Below the pieces are notes generated by a model. That model saw only the letters and a list, made by a program, of their open reading frames with translations, searched no databases and was not told the origin of the DNA. Positions 1 through 7,238 of a stretch of DNA of 64,000 nt are shown here, piece by piece (positions within the stretch are counted from its first letter, which is position 1; the number at the start of each line of letters is the position of its first letter). Position numbers and translations under genes: made by a program. The stretch is from JADLDB01 sp040752975 (GTDB lineage Bacteria; Myxococcota; Myxococcia; Myxococcales; Myxococcaceae), in the NCBI GenBank assembly GCA_040752975.1, contig JBFMHF010000011.1, positions 1-64,000 of the forward strand, in the 5' to 3' direction.

Positions 1-129
1 TCGGGCTTCGTCGCCTTCGCGGGCCTCGCGGCGGTGGGCGTGTGCTTCTTTGCTGCGTTGATGCGCGGGCGTCGGGCGCGGCGCTCTTCCCCGGGCCTGC
101 TGCTCCCTCTCACCGGCCAGCCTTCGTGA
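1..129 (+). CDS. C-terminal end of a membrane protein (5' partial)
   Basis: Frame 1 is open from the first base to a TGA at 127-129. It encodes a hydrophobic Gly/Ala/Val/Phe-rich helix of about 20 residues, then an Arg-rich segment (RGRRARR) and a short tail. This is the pattern of a last transmembrane helix with a positively charged cytoplasmic end. The gene starts outside the window, so its family cannot be told. It lies 350 bp upstream of the acyl-AMP ligase operon on the same strand. It could be a transporter linked to that operon, but nothing in the visible part shows this. Confidence 0.5.
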   Translation, partial: SGFVAFAGLAAVGVCFFAALMRGRRARRSSPGLLLPLTGQPS

Positions 130-478
130 CGAAGGAGACGGCCCACCGAGGGCAGGCGAGAGGGGCGACTGCCGTCGCCCCCGCGGCGCGCGGACCGTCC
201 ACCCCAGCCACGGCGTCCCTTATCGTGGGGGGCATCGGCCCTGCTGTCCGCCTTGAGAAGGTGGGTGGCACGACGGCGGACGCGGCCCCGGCGAGTGGTC
301 CGCGCCGCGCGTGCAGCGCAGGGGGCGACCTCGTCTGCTGCGCTACGGCGAAGCCGCCACCAGCAGCGCGGTGTTTCACGCGTCGGCCCGTCCGCACGTC
401 GACTGATCGCCGTCAAGCGCCTCGGGCTGTCGGAGATCAAGGACAGGCCCGGGCACGGTGCAGCAAAGGCGAGGGCGG
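130..478. other. Intergenic stretch without a recognisable gene
   Basis: About 350 bp between the partial membrane protein and the acyl-AMP ligase. Both strands carry long open frames, as expected at this GC content, but the translations are Ala/Arg/Pro-rich without any motif. It presumably holds the promoter of the downstream operon, although I see no convincing -35/-10 pair. Confidence 0.4.
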
Positions 479-2065
479 ATGATCGCCCACCTCGTCGGTC
501 GCTCTCTGGCGCCGCCCCCCGCCGCGACGTTGCGCGAGGTGCTGGCGCTGCGTGCGAAGAGCGAGGGCGCGTGGTTCTTCTTTCACCAGGGGAAGGGGCC
601 GCCGACGTCACTCAGCTTCGCCGACGCCGACGCGCTGGCCTCGCGCTGGGCGGCGGCGCTGCGTGAGGCGGGCGTGCGCCAGAGGGACCGCGTGGCGCTC
701 CTCTTGCCCAACGGCCCGGACTTCATCGGGGCCTTCTTCGGTGCGCACGAGGTGGGCGCGACGCCGGTGCCCTTGCCCTGGCCCGTTGTTACCCTCGGCC
801 CCCTCGCGCTGCCGAAGGGCGCCGACGCGGTGCTGGCCGTCGCGCAGCCGCGCGTGCTGGTGGCGCCGGGGCCGGTGACGGGCGCGCCGGTGCCGGTGCT
901 GTGCGCGAGCGCGCCTGCTCCCGCGGACGCACGGGTGCAACGCTCGAGCGCTCCCGCCTTCGTCCAGTTCACCTCGGGCAGCACCGGGCGTCCGCGCGGC
1001 GCCGTCATCTCCCAGCGCGCGGCGCTCGTCAGCGCCTGGGCGATGGCCGACGCGCTGGGCCTCACGCCGCGGGATGTGGGCGTCGCGTGGCTGCCCTTCT
1101 TTCACGACATGGGTCTCGTGGGCGTGGTGCTGTCGTCGCTGGTGGCGGGCTTTCCCGTCCACGCGCTGCCGCCTGGTGAGTTCCTCCTCCGTCCCCGCCG
1201 CTGGCTGGAGCTGCTCTCAGAGATGCAGGCCACCATCACCGTGGCGCCCAACTTTGCGTACGACCTCGTGCTGCGCCGCGCCTCGCAGGCCTTCACGTCT
1301 CTCAACCTGTCCAGCCTGCGCTTCGCCCTCAACGGCTCCGAGCCGGTGCTGCGCAGCACCCTCGACGCCTTCCAGCGCGTGGGCGCGGCGGCGGGCTTGA
1401 AGCGCGGCGCGGTGCTGCCGGTGTACGGGCTTGCGGAGAACGCGCTGGGCGTCGCCTTCCAACAGGAAGACGCGCTCGATCCCGACGCCGCGGTGGACGG
1501 CCGGAGCGTGCCTTCGGTGGGCGTGCCGCTGCCGGGCATGGACGTGGCGGTGCGTCGCCCCGACGGCAGCGTGGCGCTGGCGGGCGAGGAGGGCGAGGTG
1601 ACGGTGCGCAGCCTCGCGGTGATGGACGGCTACCTCGGCGATGACGAGGCGACGGCCCGCGCGCTGCGCGACGGCTGGCTGTGGACGGGCGATCGCGGCG
1701 TGGTGCAGGGCGGGCGGCTCTACGTCACCGGGCGCGAGAAGGACCTCGTCATCAAGGCGGGCCGCAAGTTCCACCCCGCGGACATCGAGCAACTGGTGGC
1801 GGAGCTCGTCGACGCGCCCCCCAACGGCGTGGCGGCCTTCTCGGTGCTGCGTGAAGCGGCGGGCGGCGAGGAGCTGGTGGTGGTGGTGGAGCTGCGGAGG
1901 AAGGAAGAGGGCGACGTCGCCGGGCGCATCCGCGGCCGCCTCTCCGAGGCCCTGGGCGTCATGGCGGATCGTATCGAGCTGGTGGGCGCTGGAGACCTGC
2001 CGCGCACCACCAGCGGGAAGCTCAAGCGCGGCGAGTGCATCGCCCGCTTCGGAGGGCGCGCATGA
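479..2065 (+). CDS. Fatty acyl-AMP ligase (AMP-binding enzyme)
   Basis: A 528-residue member of the acyl-adenylate-forming superfamily. It carries the P-loop FTSGSTGRPRG at about residue 162, a LPFFHDMGL motif near 207 as in fatty acyl-AMP ligases (FAALs), VYGLAEN near 320, the core motif WTGDRG near 403, GREKDLVIKAGRKFHP near 418 and the C-terminal TTSGKLKR with the catalytic Lys. FAALs activate a fatty acid as acyl-AMP and load it onto an acyl carrier protein rather than CoA. An ACP gene two genes downstream supports this reading. The ATG at 479 is preferred because AAAGG lies 9 bp upstream; an in-frame GTG exists at 458. The stop overlaps the next start in ATGA. An acyl-CoA synthetase role is the main alternative. 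Confidence 0.85.
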   Translation: MIAHLVGRSLAPPPAATLREVLALRAKSEGAWFFFHQGKGPPTSLSFADADALASRWAAALREAGVRQRDRVALLLPNGPDFIGAFFGAHEVGATPVPLPWPVVTLGPLALPKGADAVLAVAQPRVLVAPGPVTGAPVPVLCASAPAPADARVQRSSAPAFVQFTSGSTGRPRGAVISQRAALVSAWAMADALGLTPRDVGVAWLPFFHDMGLVGVVLSSLVAGFPVHALPPGEFLLRPRRWLELLSEMQATITVAPNFAYDLVLRRASQAFTSLNLSSLRFALNGSEPVLRSTLDAFQRVGAAAGLKRGAVLPVYGLAENALGVAFQQEDALDPDAAVDGRSVPSVGVPLPGMDVAVRRPDGSVALAGEEGEVTVRSLAVMDGYLGDDEATARALRDGWLWTGDRGVVQGGRLYVTGREKDLVIKAGRKFHPADIEQLVAELVDAPPNGVAAFSVLREAAGGEELVVVVELRRKEEGDVAGRIRGRLSEALGVMADRIELVGAGDLPRTTSGKLKRGECIARFGGRA

Positions 2066-3066
2066 AGCCCGTCGTCCTCGGCGCCGCCGGCTTCCTCGGG
2101 TTGAACCTCGTCGACGCGCTCCTCGACGAGGGCCTCGAGCCCCGCTGCGGCCGCCGCAAGCGCACCAACGTGCTGGCGCTGCGCCAGCGCAAGGTGCCCA
2201 TGGTGCACACCGAGCTCGACGAGCCCGCCACGCTCGAGGCCGCCTTCGCCCACGCCGACGTCGTGTTTCACCTCGCCGGCCACTACCCGCGCCTGTCGCT
2301 GGAGCCCGAGGTCGCCCGCCAGACGGGCCTGCGCCAGCTGGAAGCCGTCCTCGACGCGGCGGCGAAGGCCGGCGTGCGGCGCCTCGTCTACGTCAGCAGC
2401 ACGGCCACCGTCGCCCCCGCGCCCGGCGGCGGTCCGTCCACCGAGGCGCACGTCTTCGAGGACGCGCCCCGCTTCGGCACGTACCACGGCCTCAAGTGGC
2501 ACATGGAAGCGCGCGCGCTGCGGGAGGACCGCCTCGAGGTGCTGGTGGCCTGTCCGTCGGCGTGCCTGGGGCCGTGGGACTTGCGCGTCGGCACCTCGGC
2601 GTTGCTGGTGGCCACCGCGCGGGGGCTGGACGTGCCGCACCCCGACGGCGTGGTGAGCTGGGTGGACGCGCGCGACGTGGCGCTGGGCCTGGTGCGCCTC
2701 GCGCAGCACCCGTCTCCCGCACGGCGCGTCATCCTCTCGGCGGGCTCGACGCGCCTGCAGCACCTCCTCGAGCAGCTGGCGCAGCGGTACGACGTCGCGC
2801 CGCCGTCCGCCCCGCTGGCCGATGCCGAGGCCCTGGCCTTCTGCGACGCCGAGGAGCGACGCGCCGCGAAGGAGGGTGGACGCCCGGCCCTGGCCCGCGA
2901 GCTGGCGGACCTCATCATCCACGGCGTGCCGCTGGACGCGGCGTTGGCCCGACGCACCCTCGGCCTCTCCTTCCGTTCTCTCTCCACGACGCTCGACGCC
3001 TTCGACGACTGGGCCCGGCGCGTCCGCATCCTCCCGTCGTCACCCCGCCAGGAGAACCGCGCATGA
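2062..3066 (+). CDS. NAD(P)-dependent epimerase/dehydratase (extended SDR)
   Basis: A 334-residue extended short-chain dehydrogenase/reductase. The N-terminal Rossmann motif GAAGFLG is at residues 6-12, the family Ser lies in YVSSTATV, and the catalytic pair is Tyr141 and Lys145 in YHGLK. Such enzymes oxidise or reduce hydroxyl/keto groups or epimerise sugars and acyl derivatives with NAD(P). It overlaps the acyl-AMP ligase and the ACP by 4 bp each, so translation is probably coupled. In this context a keto- or hydroxyacyl substrate, possibly ACP-bound, is the natural inference; the real substrate cannot be read from the sequence. Confidence 0.8.
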   Translation: MKPVVLGAAGFLGLNLVDALLDEGLEPRCGRRKRTNVLALRQRKVPMVHTELDEPATLEAAFAHADVVFHLAGHYPRLSLEPEVARQTGLRQLEAVLDAAAKAGVRRLVYVSSTATVAPAPGGGPSTEAHVFEDAPRFGTYHGLKWHMEARALREDRLEVLVACPSACLGPWDLRVGTSALLVATARGLDVPHPDGVVSWVDARDVALGLVRLAQHPSPARRVILSAGSTRLQHLLEQLAQRYDVAPPSAPLADAEALAFCDAEERRAAKEGGRPALARELADLIIHGVPLDAALARRTLGLSFRSLSTTLDAFDDWARRVRILPSSPRQENRA

Positions 3067-3320
3067 GCCCTGACACCGTCCAACGCCGCGTCGTCCACAT
3101 CATCTCGCAGCTGGTGCCGGTGAAGCCCGAGGCCATCAAGCCCGAGCACCGGCTGCGTGAGGACCTCGGCATGGACTCGGTGGCGTCGATGGAGCTGCTG
3201 TCGATGCTGGCCGAGGAGCTGGAGCTGGACGTCGGCGTGGAGGACGTCGCCGATGTACACACCGTCGGCGCCACCGTCGCGCTGGCGGAGGCCTTCCTCG
3301 CCAAGAAGAAGGTCGCGTGA
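3063..3320 (+). CDS. Acyl carrier protein
   Basis: An 85-residue acidic, helical carrier protein with the phosphopantetheine attachment motif GMDSV at residues 36-40; the modified Ser is Ser39. The length and the DLGMDSVASMEL stretch at the start of helix 2 fit discrete type II ACPs. It is probably the carrier to which the acyl-AMP ligase transfers its fatty acid and on which the neighbouring dehydrogenase, SDR and radical SAM enzyme work. Both ends overlap neighbouring genes by 4 bp. It lies inside a specialised operon with no fab genes, so it is unlikely to be the housekeeping AcpP. Confidence 0.92.
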   Translation: MSPDTVQRRVVHIISQLVPVKPEAIKPEHRLREDLGMDSVASMELLSMLAEELELDVGVEDVADVHTVGATVALAEAFLAKKKVA

Positions 3321-4831
3321 GCGCGCTACCGCCCATCCCCACCGACGAGGTGGCGGGCCCGCTGTGCGCCGAGGTGACGCGGTTTGCCTCCCGCGCCATC
3401 GACGCCCGCGCCATCGACCAGGCGGCAGCGATTCCGCGGGCCGTCCTCGAGGGGCTGGCCGAGCTGGGCCTCTTCGGGCTGACGCTGCCCGAGTCGCACG
3501 GCGGCGCCGGTTGCGGCTTGCGTACGGCGTGCCAGGTGGTGAGCGAGCTGGCGCGCTTCGACCGCAGCGTCGCGGTGACGGTGGGACTGCACCTCGGCCT
3601 CGGCACCCGCGGGCTGGTGGCCTACGGCACGCCGCAGCAGCAGGAGCGCTACCTTCCCGAGCTCGCCCTGGGCCAGCGCATCGCCGCCTTCGCCACCACG
3701 GAGCCGCAAGCCGGGAGCGACTTGTCGGCCCTCTCCACGCGCGCCCTGGAGACGGACGACGGTGCGCTGCTGGTGAATGGGAGAAAGGTCTTCGTCACCA
3801 ACGGAGGCCTGGCAGGCCTCTACACGCTGGCGGTGGCGACGCCGGGGCTGGGGGGCCGGGAGCGCGGGCAGAGCCTCGTGCTGGTGGAGCGCACCGATGC
3901 CGGCCTCACCGTCGAGGCCGAGGAATGGAAGCTGGGCCTCAAGGGCTCGTCCACCACCGGGCTGGTGCTGGAGGACGTGCGGCTGCCTGCCTCGCGGCTG
4001 CTGGGCGAGCCGGGCTGGGCGGCGAAGTCGCTGGCGCACATCCTCTCCTGGGGCCGCACGCTGATGTCGGCGGGCTGCGTGGGCACCGCGCGCGCCGCGT
4101 TGGACAAGGTGCACGTGCAGGTGGCCCACCGCCGGCAGTTCGGCAAGCCGCTGGCCGCGCTGGAGGTGGTGCGGGAGCAGGTGGCGTCGCTGGAGGCCCT
4201 CACCTTCGGCATGGCGGCGCTGGTGGACGAGGTGGCCCGAGCCGACGACGAGGTGCTGCTGGGGCGCAGCCTCGCCGCCAAGGTGTTCTCCAGCGAGGGC
4301 GCGTGGCGGGTGGTGGACGGCGCCATCCAACTGCACGGCGGGCTGGGCTTCATCGAGGACACGGGCCTCGCGCTGATGCTGCGCGACGTGCGCGTCACCC
4401 GCATCTTCGAGGGAGCCAACGACGTCCTCCTCTCGCACCTCGGCGCAGGTGAGCTGACCCGGGCTGCCGAGCGCGCGCCGCTGTCGAAAGTGGTGGGCGT
4501 GGCGATGGCGGGCGTCGCGGCGAAGGCCGACGAGGTGGCGGCGCAGGTGGAGGCCACGCGCCAGGCGCTCTTGTCGCGCTTCCGCGTGGGCGTCTTCCGT
4601 CAGCCGCGGTGGATGCACCAGTTGGGCGCCGCGTGCTGCTGGCGTGAGGCGGTGGACGCGGCGGTGCGGCGCGCGGACGCCTCGGGCCGCACAGAGGACG
4701 TCGCGCGTGCGTCGCTCCTCACCCTGCAGGCGAAGTCCGAAGTCGCGCGCCTGGTGCACGAGCCTGTCCCGCGAGATCTGGTGGAGGTCGCCTTGAGTGA
4801 CACCCTGCCGCTGCCCGAGGTCCGTCCATGA
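3317..4831 (+). CDS. Acyl-CoA (acyl-ACP) dehydrogenase with C-terminal extension
   Basis: A 504-residue flavoprotein of the acyl-CoA dehydrogenase family, starting at a GTG that overlaps the ACP stop. FAD-binding features are visible (TTEPQAGSDLSAL near residue 129 and LHGGLGFIEDTG near 338). The likely catalytic base is Glu365 in RIFEGAND, so the enzyme looks active. Classical members have about 380 residues; here about 120 extra residues follow the catalytic region, as in some longer family members. It would introduce a trans-2 double bond into an acyl thioester. In this operon an ACP-bound substrate is likely, as known for dehydrogenases in natural-product pathways. It overlaps the next gene by 4 bp. 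Confidence 0.85.
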   Translation: MSALPPIPTDEVAGPLCAEVTRFASRAIDARAIDQAAAIPRAVLEGLAELGLFGLTLPESHGGAGCGLRTACQVVSELARFDRSVAVTVGLHLGLGTRGLVAYGTPQQQERYLPELALGQRIAAFATTEPQAGSDLSALSTRALETDDGALLVNGRKVFVTNGGLAGLYTLAVATPGLGGRERGQSLVLVERTDAGLTVEAEEWKLGLKGSSTTGLVLEDVRLPASRLLGEPGWAAKSLAHILSWGRTLMSAGCVGTARAALDKVHVQVAHRRQFGKPLAALEVVREQVASLEALTFGMAALVDEVARADDEVLLGRSLAAKVFSSEGAWRVVDGAIQLHGGLGFIEDTGLALMLRDVRVTRIFEGANDVLLSHLGAGELTRAAERAPLSKVVGVAMAGVAAKADEVAAQVEATRQALLSRFRVGVFRQPRWMHQLGAACCWREAVDAAVRRADASGRTEDVARASLLTLQAKSEVARLVHEPVPRDLVEVALSDTLPLPEVRP

Positions 4832-6117
4832 AGGTGCTCTTCGTCTACCCGCGCTTCCAGCGCCACGCGCAGGCCCACCCGGAGCTGCTCGAGTACGTGC
4901 CGATGAACGAGTACCTGGGCTCGCCCTCGCTGGGCATGGCCTGCCTCGCCGCGGTGACGCCCCCGCACTGGGAGGTGGAGTTCCGCGACGACCGCCTCAC
5001 GCCCGCCGACACGCCCACCGACGCGGACCTGGTGGCCTTCTCCTTCTTCACGGCCGCCGCCTCGCGCGCCTTCGAGCTGGGGGAGTACTTCCGCGCGCAG
5101 GGAAAGCCGACGGTGGCGGGCGGCATCTTCTCCACCGCGATGCCGGACATCTCCGCGCAGCATTTCGACAGCGTGGTGGTGGGCGAAGGCGACGGCGTGT
5201 GGCCCACCGTGTTGGCCGACTTCGAGGCCGGGGCCCTGCGCAAGCGCTACGAGGCGTCGCCCTGCGAGCTGGGCCGGCTGCCGCTGCCGAAGGTGTCGCT
5301 GTACGTCGACCGCGAGGGCCCGGGCTTCAACCCCGACGACTACCCGGTGCAGCTCTCCCGCGGCTGTCCGCTCAGCTGTCACAGCTGCATCCTCCCGGTG
5401 TCGATGACGAGGACGCTGCGCGAGTTCCCGCTGGAGCACGTCATCGGGCAACTCGACCAGCTGGCGCAGCGCGGAAAGAGGGCGTGCCTCACCGAGGACA
5501 CCTCGTGGCTGCCGGGCAAGGGCAACCGGCTGCTGACGGCGATGTTCGACCACCTCATCAAGACGGGGCAGAAGGCCTGCGTCAGCTACGTGGGCATCTC
5601 GATGCCGATGATCATCGCCACGCCCCGCGCCGTCTTCGAGAAGGCGCGGCAGGCCGGCGTCACCATGTTCTACCTGGTGGGCGGCTTCGACCCGGTGACG
5701 ATGCGGGCCTTCACCGGGAAGGACGCGAAGCAACTGGAACGCGCACACCAGGCCATCGCCAAGTGCCACGACGTGGGCATCGAGCCGTACACGTCTTTCC
5801 TCTACGGGCAGGACGACGACGACGAGGGCACGGTGGACCGCATGCTGGAGTTCGCCCAGGCGTCGGGCATCAGGAAGGCCGAGTTCGCCATCTTCACTCC
5901 GTACCCGGGGACGCCTTCGTGGAAGCGGCTGGTGGCCGAGGAGCGCATCCTCCACACCGACTGGAGCCGCTACAACGACGCCAACTGCGTCTACCGCCCG
6001 AAGCAGCTCACGCCGGACCAGGTGACGGCGGGCTACCTGCGCCTGTGGCGCGACTTCTACGCGGACAAGAAGCACTTCCTGTCCGCGACGCACGAGGAGC
6101 GCACCATTCAGTTCTGA
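4828..6117 (+). CDS. Cobalamin-binding radical SAM protein
   Basis: A 429-residue protein with an N-terminal cobalamin-binding-type Rossmann domain (residues 1-140, starting KVLFVYPRFQ). The radical SAM core carries the [4Fe-4S] motif as Cys180, Cys184 and Cys187 (CPLSCHSC). A C-terminal region with FTPYPGTPSW and RPKQLTPDQV resembles DUF4070-type extensions. This architecture is shared with hopanoid C-2/C-3 methylases and other B12-dependent radical SAM enzymes that methylate unactivated carbons or rearrange rings. The N-terminal domain lacks the classical DxHxxG motif, as many B12 radical SAM proteins do. Its place at the end of an acyl-ACP operon suggests modification of a lipid chain. The exact reaction is unknown. 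Confidence 0.85.
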   Translation: MKVLFVYPRFQRHAQAHPELLEYVPMNEYLGSPSLGMACLAAVTPPHWEVEFRDDRLTPADTPTDADLVAFSFFTAAASRAFELGEYFRAQGKPTVAGGIFSTAMPDISAQHFDSVVVGEGDGVWPTVLADFEAGALRKRYEASPCELGRLPLPKVSLYVDREGPGFNPDDYPVQLSRGCPLSCHSCILPVSMTRTLREFPLEHVIGQLDQLAQRGKRACLTEDTSWLPGKGNRLLTAMFDHLIKTGQKACVSYVGISMPMIIATPRAVFEKARQAGVTMFYLVGGFDPVTMRAFTGKDAKQLERAHQAIAKCHDVGIEPYTSFLYGQDDDDEGTVDRMLEFAQASGIRKAEFAIFTPYPGTPSWKRLVAEERILHTDWSRYNDANCVYRPKQLTPDQVTAGYLRLWRDFYADKKHFLSATHEERTIQF

Positions 6118-6119
6118 AG

Positions 6120-6135
6120 GTGACGAACTCGTCAC
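6120..6135. promoter_or_regulatory. Perfect 16-bp palindrome GTGACGA-AC-TCGTCAC
   Basis: Two perfect 7-bp arms separated by AC, two bases after the radical SAM stop codon and 38 bp before the SRPBCC start. It could be an operator for a separate SRPBCC promoter, or a short stem that affects read-through. A related TGACG/CGTCA site lies at 18414-18428. Confidence 0.35.
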
Positions 6136-6173
6136 AGCGCGCGCCGAGAAGCTGTGCCAAGAATCAACGAGAG

Positions 6174-6563
6174 ATGGTGGAGCTCTTCATCCCCGCGGCG
6201 CCCGAGGCCTGCTTCGCCGCCTTCTGCGACCTCTCCCTCGCCCGGCTGTGGGTGCCAGGCCTCAAGCAGGTGAAGGTGGTGCGCAGCGACGAGCAGGGGC
6301 GCGCGTTGGAAGCGACGTACGAGTACGGCGAGGCGCTCTCCTACGCGCTTGTCTATGCGTACGACGAGGCCGGGAAGAAGGTGCGCTGGGTGCCATCGGC
6401 GGGCGTGCTGGACGGTGTGTCGGGCTCGGCCACTTTCTTTCCGCACGAGGGCGGCTGCCGCTTCGTCTACTCCCTGGACAGCCGGCGGGGCCGCAGCCCG
6501 CACCACCCGGAGGACGTCGCCCGGGCCTTCGCGGAGTGGATGCGCGCCGGCGCCCGGAAGTAG
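6174..6563 (+). CDS. SRPBCC (START/polyketide cyclase-like) family protein
   Basis: A 129-residue protein whose beginning (VELFIPAAPEACFAAFCDLSLARLWVPG, shortened here to its sense: hydrophobic strand, Pro-Glu-x-Cys-Phe, then a Trp-Val-Pro-Gly turn) is typical of small SRPBCC fold proteins. These bind hydrophobic ligands in a deep cavity and include aromatase/cyclases. It follows the radical SAM gene by 56 bp on the same strand, so it may be the sixth member of the operon, binding or cyclising the lipid product. Start choice: ATG 6174 with a weak ACGAGAG upstream; an in-frame GTG at 6120 would add 18 residues. Assignment rests on overall pattern only. Confidence 0.6.
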   Translation: MVELFIPAAPEACFAAFCDLSLARLWVPGLKQVKVVRSDEQGRALEATYEYGEALSYALVYAYDEAGKKVRWVPSAGVLDGVSGSATFFPHEGGCRFVYSLDSRRGRSPHHPEDVARAFAEWMRAGARK

Positions 6564-6606
6564 AGGCGTCATGGCCCATGTGGGGCGGCAGGGGTGTCCA
6601 ACGCGT

Positions 6607-7068
6607 ATGAAGCGGCTACTTTTCTTCGGGTTGTGGCTGGCGGGGTGCTCGGGCGCGAGCGGTGTGGACGCGGGCGGCCCGGACGCCGGCGTCGACGGTG
6701 GGCTGGACGCGGGCGCGGAGTGCGTGGGCGTGCCGGCGCACCTCACCCAGTCCACCTGCGTGGCGGCGACGGGCCGGTACCCCATCGGCTGCGAGGCCAC
6801 CTTCGAAGCCACCCTGGCGCAGCGCACCAACGTCGACTGCGACGCGGGCCCGGGCATCCTGGGCTACGTGGCGGTGGGTGAGTGCGCGGAGCTCGCGTCG
6901 GTGTCGTGGGTGTACGGCTTCCCGGGAGACACCTACGCGTGCTTCTACGCGAAGGACGGCGGCGCCTGGACGGGCGGCATCAACTACTCGGACCGCGGCG
7001 TCTTCCTCGCGGGCACGGTGGGCGACTGCGCGGCGCAGCCTCCGCCGGCCTGTCGCGACGGCGGGTAG
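6607..7068 (+). CDS. Small secreted lipoprotein
   Basis: A 153-residue protein with a signal peptide of about 14 residues ending in the lipobox LAGC, then an Asp-Ala-Gly-rich linker (DAGGPDAGVDGG) typical of myxobacterial surface lipoproteins. The remainder holds about seven Cys in a compact domain. No family is recognised. It begins 43 bp after the SRPBCC gene, so co-transcription is possible, but a functional link is not evident. Confidence 0.7.
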   Translation: MKRLLFFGLWLAGCSGASGVDAGGPDAGVDGGLDAGAECVGVPAHLTQSTCVAATGRYPIGCEATFEATLAQRTNVDCDAGPGILGYVAVGECAELASVSWVYGFPGDTYACFYAKDGGAWTGGINYSDRGVFLAGTVGDCAAQPPPACRDGG

Positions 7069-7238
7069 AGGCGGTGACGAGGAGCGCCAGCCCCCAACAC
7101 CTCGAAGCTGCCAGCCGTCTGTTGTACCCAGCACCGTGGTGAGTGATGTCGCTGCCCGGCGCACCCGGCGAGCGGAACGACATTCGCTCTACGCTTTGCA
7201 GCGGGGCAGCTCTGCGCAGTGGAGGCGGCGCTCCCCCG

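Noticed and set aside
42..482. 146-codon open frame at the window start
   Set aside because: It overlaps the end of the membrane protein frame and has Ala/Arg/Pro-rich composition without motifs.
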